Source: Digitaria exilis
Taxonomy: Eukaryota > Streptophyta > Magnoliopsida > Poales > Poaceae
DNA length: 64,000 nt
Direction: 5' to 3'
NCBI GenBank assembly: GCA_015342445.1
Contig: JACEFO010003149.1
Coordinates: forward strand, 310,001 to 374,000
The notes under the pieces are model-generated. The model did no database searches. It saw only the letters and a program-made list of their open reading frames with translations, and had not been told where the DNA came from. Each line of letters begins with the position of its first letter. Within the stretch, counting starts at the first letter, position 1. This document shows, one piece after another, positions 57,497 to 64,000 of this stretch. Both the position numbers and the translations under genes were made by a program.

Positions 57497-60400
57497 TCAG
57501 AATTTCCTGTTTTTCAGGCAGGTCTTCGACAGGATCCTCTTCCCATACATGTTGTTCCGGAGAATGCCGACGTGCGGCTTAATGGCGTTGATCAGTTCAG
57601 CCTCAACCGTAGTACCCTGTGTCATGAGGACGGTTAGAAACAGAAATTACTCGAGAGATTTGTTCAGAAAACGTGCTGTGCTGTGTGTTCTTTTTTTTAT
57701 TATTTATTTAGCTTATTACCTCGCACTCCCGGAATGCTGTCTGGATCACATAGTTCCCAAACTGATCAATCAAGATATGTGGCAGCTTGGGGTCACTGAT
57801 AAGCTCATGGATGATCATCGTGCGCTTTGGCTCCCGCGCTTCTTTCAGGCATCTCTCCACCACGTTGCTGCTGCACTTTTGCAATGATAGATATCCGTAA
57901 TGACCCTCGAGCTTGTCCAGTATTTCATCTGTCGCCCAAGTAACCTTGAGCTCGAGTACGTACTGTATTACATAATTACTGCAGAGAGGTATTCGTTAGC
58001 TTATTAGCATTAAAGCAAAAGGAATCACTCTTACTTGAACTTTCAAGGAAAAAGACAATGTACATACCCGTACTGATGTTCTGCAAGATCAAGAGCCCTG
58101 GATGTGATATTGTACAACAGCCTGTTCTTCTGCTCCGTACTTCCATAAATAATACATTTCTGGATGATACAGCAGCCTTGACGATCCTTTGCTAGCTCAA
58201 CGCAGTATTCTGTGGCCGCGTTGAGAAGGAACTGCAATGGTAGAAGCAGTACCGAATTGAGTTTACAAATTGGTAATGATGATGGCAGAGAAATATTTAG
58301 GACTGACTAATTACTACTATTATGTTATAATTCTCTTGTTCAACTATCACAGACTCATGACTACAGTTTTCAGCATTGGCTTTAATGGAACATCCTCTTC
58401 CTTGGTTAATTCAACCAACCTTGGTTGATCTCTCATCAACAGAGAAATCATTGCAGAGCACATAAGAAATTAATTTAGATGACAGTACTGGAAATCATTA
58501 GAGCATGTACCGCAAAGAAAATTTAGGTCAAATGGAAGTTCAAAATACATATAGCTAATAAATGTTCAGGAAATGGATGTCACATACAACCCGAGTAAAG
58601 AAACTAGGTAGTACTATTAGTGGCATTGTTCAAGTTTTAATTGTGCAGGAAGAAGTTATAAGTGGCTGGGGTTGTTATTGCTATTACATGATGAAACACT
58701 GTCCAAAATGCTCACTGGCATACGAACTAGAACAGTAGATAAAGAAAGTAGGAATAGCTCAAGCCCAGGGTCAGGTAAGACTTTGTATTGAGTTGCATGC
58801 ACCAACCAATTCAACCTAAAAGCTTAAGCTGATAGGAAAAGGTGGGCAATTCACTTATACTCCAACACTCCCCCTCACGTGCAGGCTCTCTTAGGCCGCA
58901 TACGTGGATATTGGAGCGGGCTGCAATTATTTTATTTAATCGCGCCCGCCAGGATTCGAACTTGCGACCTCTGGCTCTGATACCATATTGAGTTGCATGC
59001 ACCAACCAATTCAACCTAAAAGCTTAAGCTGATAGGGAAAGGTGGGCAATTCACTTATACTCCAACACTTATACTCCAACACTTTGGTCCCATGGCTTTG
59101 AACTTTTTAACATTCTCGGTACACTCCCCCATGGCCTATTATTTTATATACAGGACTGGCCCCGCCCTTGGTTAGACTTCCCTTGCTAAGGGAGTCAGGT
59201 TAAAAAAGTCAGAAAATGCAGAATGTTGTGACAGTATGTACTTTAGGAACAACAATGAGAGACATACAAAAAAAAAAGTCAATCATTTATTGGTTTCCAT
59301 GCAACAATAGCTGTAGTTAGTATACAATTCCTTTTCAGGAACAAAAAGGTAGGAGAGTGCCCTACAATATTGATAAGATGGCATAGCACAGAGTACAAAC
59401 ACCGGAGACCAATGGAACAAATAAAATTTACAGCTCCGACAGGCCACCATGTCATGAAATCATTATTGGTCTCTAATCAAATGGCACTAAGTACTGCTTC
59501 TTTCTTTATTACCAAGCTTGGATTTCAAAAGAGAATGATACAATTGGGAAACAAATGTATCAGTCAAAGTATATTTTTGAAAAGATAACATGCAGTGTAA
59601 TTTCATTTATGTCTCAAGGTACCAAGCAAGATTATTGTTGGCATTAAAACATAAATCATTGTGCAATCCTAGAAAAATATATATGCAAACTAGTGTATAA
59701 TCACTTTGAGAACAACATGGCGGATGCCAAATGGCATGGATAAGAAAACAGGATTTAAGTTTATTATAATTGAGGGAAAAGGGGTCATGGTTACTAGAGC
59801 AGTAGAGCATGCTGGAACCATACTGGATATGCAGTTGTATGGTAGCAGAGTAAATGAGTTGTAATGATACTATTAAGCTTATAAAAGGAAGATTAACAGA
59901 GATGAAGAAGGTTAAAAAGTAAGAGTATTACTACATTCGATTGAAGCAAAGATATCTTACAGCTTTGTATTCAGGTGATAACTTTTGCAAGCAACGGTGT
60001 GCAACATGACTCCCATTGGGATCCATCATCAGAGTAATGGCACCGAGGCTGAGAGCAGATACTACCATGGAAACTTCATCTGAAGTACTAATAGTTTCTA
60101 TCACCTTTTGCACCACCCGAGTCCTGGATTTTTATGTTCAACAAGACAGTAGAAAGTTATGATAAAATGAAATGAAAGGGAAGCACAGTTAATACCAGAG
60201 CAATGAATTGGACATACCCGTGCATGTTGCATGCAACTTTGATTAGCTGGCCTGGTATTTTTGTTATTTCATAAAGTATATGCATCTTTTGGTCATCATT
60301 GCACTGCTCAAGTAGTTTTTGCACCAAGTAGTTTCCAAATGGATCAACCATAAGTTCATCGATATGCTCAATGACAGCATCAAAGACTTTTTGGGCATCC

Positions 60401-61725
60401 TCTTGAGAACCTTCTGTAAACATCCTCTGTAGGAAACGGCAACCATTTTGATCCTTTGCCAAGTGGTACAACTCTCCAACAACTTCATCCACTGAACTAT
60501 AGTTGAGCTGGGCAGATTTAATAGCTTGTTCAGAACCCAAAGGTGACTGACACTGAGAGTTTTGCAAGTCAAAATGAAAGGAGTCATTGTTCTGGATATT
60601 GAGATGATGATTATATCCATTACAGTCAGCTCTCTGATTAGTTTCAGCACAACCATCAAGGGCAAAACCAGGCTTGATATTTCTAACCGAATTTATACCT
60701 TCAGACTTCATCGGAATCTTCTCAGGAGAACTTTTCAGTTTGAATTTATCCAACAAACCTTTGTGTGAACGTCTGAACGCATATGGACGTTTGAGCTTCT
60801 CAGATAACTGATTCTGGCAGTATTCACAGGTTTCACATAAGCAATCAGAATAAATTATACAAGGACAGTTATCAACATGTGTAGAATTCAGTCGGTTATT
60901 TCCATTAGAAACCATGGGACCATTCCAGTACATATCAGGACTGAGATGTCCCAGATGATGAACAGGGGGTGCTCTGTGATGAGGTGAAGCTGCACGCTTG
61001 GATGAGGAGGTGACAACACCATATTGATTGCTATTAATCCAATGAACATCAGAAACTGGTGGCATCTGATGATAAGAATATTGTGGCTGCATGGAAAAAT
61101 GCCTCTCTGCATCAATATCACGCCCCGTGGATTTTGAGTCCATCTGCTGATAAGGTGTGTATGTTTGTGGCCACCCATCGATAAAATGCTGTTGGTGGAA
61201 AGGTGAAGCTGTTGGTAAATTGATTCTAGACGCATAAGCATTATCTGGGTCATGCATCCCTGTGTATAATGGAAGCTTTTGCTCACGAAACCTAGAGTTC
61301 ATTTGTTCAACATTGTTGATCAGAGGTGAAGACACAAAACTATCTTGAACAAATGCCGGCTGAAGTGGTGTGTTTCTCATGTTGCCAGCAGATGGAATCA
61401 TAAGGCCTGAAGGGTAGTGCCCGTACCTGGATGCAACACTATCAGAGTCAGCAGCACCATCAGTCAATCTCAAGTTCAAGTTCTCAAATGCCATTGCCAA
61501 GGACTGGTCATCAAACAAAGTGGCATTGTCAACTATGCCCACACCATGCCGGTTACTCCCCAGCATTGCCATAACATGCGGAGCAACCGGGCAAGCAACC
61601 CACCCAGCTTCAGGGGAAGAATATCCTGCAGATTCTTCCCCATGATTTGCAAACATGACTCCAGTGATGCTGCCAAGAAAGGGTCTGAGCTCCTGGCTGT
61701 CCTGATTACTAGGAACTTCGTCCAT
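57497..61725 (-). CDS. Pumilio (PUF) RNA-binding protein
   Basis: Sequence-specific binder of mRNA 3' UTRs that represses translation or promotes decay, usually cytoplasmic. Five coding exons, 61725-60218, 60123-59961, 58231-58068, 57978-57720 and 57616-57497, join in frame to 737 aa. The ATG at 61725 is used because the frame meets TGA shortly upstream. The N-terminal 400 residues are low-complexity (Gln/Ser/Asn/His-rich) with a short Cys cluster (CPCIIYSDCLCETCEYC). The C-terminal about 330 residues hold eight PUF repeats with RNA-contact residues R1 C429/R430/Q433, R2 N465/Y466/Q469, R3 T504/R505/Q508, R4 S541/H542/H545, R5 C577/C578/Q581, R6 N613/Y614/Q617, R7 S649/N650/E653, R8 N687/Y688/Q691. 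Layout resembles the plant APUM group with an N-terminal extension; the exact paralogue is not assigned. Confidence 0.93.
58786..59081 (-). mobile_element. SMART (small LTR retroelement), 296 bp, in PUF intron 2
   Basis: Two short LTRs (58786-58867 and 58986-59081) read on the minus strand as TGTTGGAGTATAAGTG...CAACTCAATA. Next to the 5' LTR lies TGGTATCAGAGCC (58972-58985 region), the initiator-Met tRNA primer site, and before the 3' LTR a purine tract GAGGGGGAG. Both flanks carry CTTTG (58781-58785 and 59082-59086). The 5' LTR has an extra 14-bp tandem copy of acttatactccaac. Total size matches grass SMARTs (about 290 bp). The internal part contains a tRNA-like GTTCGAATCC. No coding capacity. 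Confidence 0.9.
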
Positions 61726-62700
61726 ATCAGTGCCTGAATAGTCCACAAAGCCGCCAATGCCCAGTCAATCGCACAATGTAGGTAGGTTCACGAATCCTAC
61801 GGCACCCAGAGTTGGATGTGAAGCACAAATACAACGAAATTACCTGCATGATCACAAGAAAAAGGACAAAATCGTTATTACCAAATAAAAGCAAGCATCA
61901 GTACGAACGATCTGAAGGAAGACAAGAGCAGGCAAGAACAGGGTGTCCGGGGGAAAACAGGGGAATCGCCACATGGCAACAAAATTTCCGTGTCCAGTCC
62001 AGATGGTAAGAAGTACATGATACCGATCGCACCAACACTACGAGTCTCATGGAATCCACAAATACAGCAAAATAATGAAAAAAAAATTAGGGGGAGCAGA
62101 TTACCAGGTTCCCACGATTCCGCTACCCAATCCGCGATCGCATTGCGCAAAGATGACGAAAAATCGGCGGTGGGGTGGACGGCAATCCGGCGCCAGGAAA
62201 CCCACCCGCGCACGCCAAGATCGCGAAAAACCCCCGAGAAAAACCCCCGATGACGAGAAACCCCCACCAAGAACCGCGAGCCGAGGGGCCCCGCCGCGGG
62301 AAAAAAAAACCCGATCTTGCGAAGAACCGCGCGATCATACCGATCCCTAGACACGACGCAGCTCGATCGAACCGGGCAAGAGGCCGGGAGGGGGCAGATG
62401 ATTACCGGGGAAAGCCGCCGCAGGGGAGCGCGTGCATTAGCCGTCGCTGCCGCGCGATCCTGCGGCCTCGGGGGAGAGCTCCGGGGGGGCGTCGACGGGG
62501 AGAATTGAGGCGAGGTGGCGGCGGGCGGAGACGGTGATTTTTCCGCGGAGATTTGAGACCAAGGCTTCCAAGAGAAGGAGATGAGAGGAAGAGGGAGGAG
62601 GCTATTGGCGTTGGTGCCTTCCCTTCCCTTCCCCTGTTTTTGTGCCTCTGCCCCTTCTGATGCGGACGGTTTTGCCCCCCTTGTCTGTGCAACAGGAGAC
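61726..62700 (-). promoter_or_regulatory. Leader and promoter region of the PUF gene
   Basis: GC-rich from about 62100 to 62660 with several candidate leader donors on the minus strand (CCCCG|GTAATC near 62406, CCTG|GTAATC near 62106, ATGCAG|GTAATT near 61842), so the 5' UTR is probably spliced, but I cannot choose among them. The 296-codon frame here is not supported as coding. Confidence 0.45.
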
Positions 62701-63162
62701 TTCGTCTGAGGACACGGGCGGTCAGAGACGGTTTCTAGAGCTGAGAGTGAGTGAGTGGCACATGACATGATGCTACTAGTCTACCACCATGCAATGCATG
62801 CACGGGATTGCATGGAGGAGGGTCATGCAAGATAGGGGAGTTTTTGAAGCTTGTTCTAACGAAATGACAACATGTTCAGCAATTTTGTATATTTTGGTTG
62901 GTTTTCTTTCTATAAGGCATTGTGTTAAAGGAAAATCGAACCATTAAAGGACAAAGGTACGCTTTTATTGTTTGCAATGTCTATCTTTTTAAAGTGTTAT
63001 ATAAATGAAACCGAAAATAGTGTTTTCTATTATTCTTTTCTATCTCTCGGTGTGTATTTTGCTAAGGAGACAAGGTTATTTATTTAAGTTATCATGATGG
63101 TATATTTTAATCTTTATGTCATTCGATGTTCCCTTGACCAATAAAGTGATCTTACCTTTTAG
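62701..63162. other. Right flank, AT-rich
   Basis: No gene recognised. Confidence 0.5.
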
Positions 63163-63425
63163 CTTTCTCTAGTTCCAAGACATCAACAATAAGGTTACTA
63201 GAGTCATTTCAATGTACCTTTCTCCATTATCAAGACATGTACAGTAGGGTCAATCAAGGCATTTCATCTTTTGCCTTTATCTATTCCCAAGACATGTAAA
63301 ATGATGACACTGGGGTTGTTTTGTCTTCTAGATTTCTCTATCATTCATCACAACATTACATGCTAGACCCGTTTTATCTTCTAATCTTCTCAATCTTTCA
63401 GCTCCTCTCCATTTCTATAATCGCC
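63163..63425. repeat. Degenerate tandem repeat, about 55-70-bp units
   Basis: Four weakly conserved copies beginning tttctct(a)..cca and containing aagacat, a variable middle and catttcatcttt/gttttgtctt, ending before 63425. Strongly diverged. Confidence 0.45.
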
Positions 63426-64000
63426 TAAGTCATTTTAATTATATTTGGGCCCTCGTGTTCCAAAAACATTTACAATAGAACAACTAGAATCAGTGTAGGG
63501 CCAGCTTTTCGTGGCATTACCTTTTCGGTTGGTCTTTTCATATACATTCCAGGGGTGCTTATTAGTAAACAACAATCGTTCTGATTCTCTCCTTCTTTTT
63601 CTAATGGTTTCGTAGAGAACGGTCCCACTGGCTAGTATCTTGGTGCCGAAGTTACGAGTCAATGCAGCGGCCAAGGCCTAAGTCCTAAGTCCTAGTCAAT
63701 TAGACAATTAAATAGAGTATAAACTGATTAGTGCATAGCTTAGCTTAGCTTGCAGCTGTAGTGGTCTCCGGCAGCTCAGTGCCTTCTTTGGTGCCATGGA
63801 GTATAGTGGAAGCCGCACGGAAGGATCCATGAAGCTTCGCTTGTTTCCTAATGCGGCAAGGCAATTGAAGCGCATTTGTTGCTACTTTCATTCATGTCCC
63901 GCCGCAGGAACGTAAAAATTGTTGGTGGATGAAAAAGGTGCCTGTTGCAAGCTAAGCTTTTGCTCACTGTAGCGTGTGTCACTCTTTGTCAGGGTATCTC
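63426..64000. other. Right intergenic flank
   Basis: No supported gene. The 79-codon minus frame at 63435-63674 has no recognisable domain. Confidence 0.45.

Noticed and set aside
61878..62768. 296-codon minus frame upstream of the PUF gene
   Set aside because: Ser/Pro/Arg-rich, includes candidate leader donors, and the PUF frame has a stop just before its ATG, so it is treated as 5' UTR.

Overview
This is a nuclear segment from a plant, almost certainly a grass (Poaceae) and probably a panicoid; I do not assign a species. The evidence is five intron-rich plant genes, a first exon that is very GC-rich in the GTD-binding gene (typical of monocot genes), and a dense set of grass-type transposons: Ty3 retrotransposon, SMART, Tourist/Stowaway-like MITEs, Helitron, hAT elements and a MULE-like element.

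Layout. 1-22.4 kb has no convincing host gene and is repeat territory. It holds a complete but mutated Ty3 element (3405-12095, minus strand, 590-bp LTRs, GAAAC target duplication) and a family of duplicated promoter-like modules (copies near 0.8, 2.8, 13.5, 15.6, 16.6 and 17.7/21.2 kb). A 3.35-kb Helitron (17818-21165) splits the last module exactly at its TATA-like box. 22.5-44.2 kb is gene-rich on the plus strand: a mitochondrial-type ribosomal protein uL4 gene (7 exons), a GTD-binding (zein-binding, DUF593) coiled-coil protein gene (3 exons), and a UBP26/USP48-type deubiquitinase gene (13 coding exons). 44.2-53.3 kb is again transposon territory: a MULE-like element with about 240-bp inverted repeats, and a 6.2-kb hAT element whose broken transposase gene is interrupted by an LTR-like insertion. 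53.9-62.7 kb carries two minus-strand genes: RNA polymerase III subunit RPC9 (4 coding exons plus leader exons) and a Pumilio (PUF) RNA-binding protein gene (5 coding exons) with a SMART retroelement in an intron. 62.8-64 kb is AT-rich flank.

For every gene I built the exon chain from GT-AG junctions that keep the reading frame: uL4 296 aa, GTD protein 503 aa, UBP26-like 1074 aa, RPC9 152 aa, PUF 737 aa. The genes are unrelated housekeeping and regulatory functions (mitochondrial translation, myosin-adaptor-type protein, histone deubiquitination, Pol III transcription, mRNA control) with no operon-like relation.

Most unusual items: a palindromic GGCGGTCnGACCGCC repeat that has spread through both LTRs and the coding part of the Ty3 element; the promoter-like module family with a Helitron that has internal 'empty-site' copies nearby; two hAT elements of very different size sharing ends and each with 7/8 target duplications; overlapping upstream ORFs in the leaders of both UBP26 and RPC9; and a PUF repeat set that reads as UGUANAUA.
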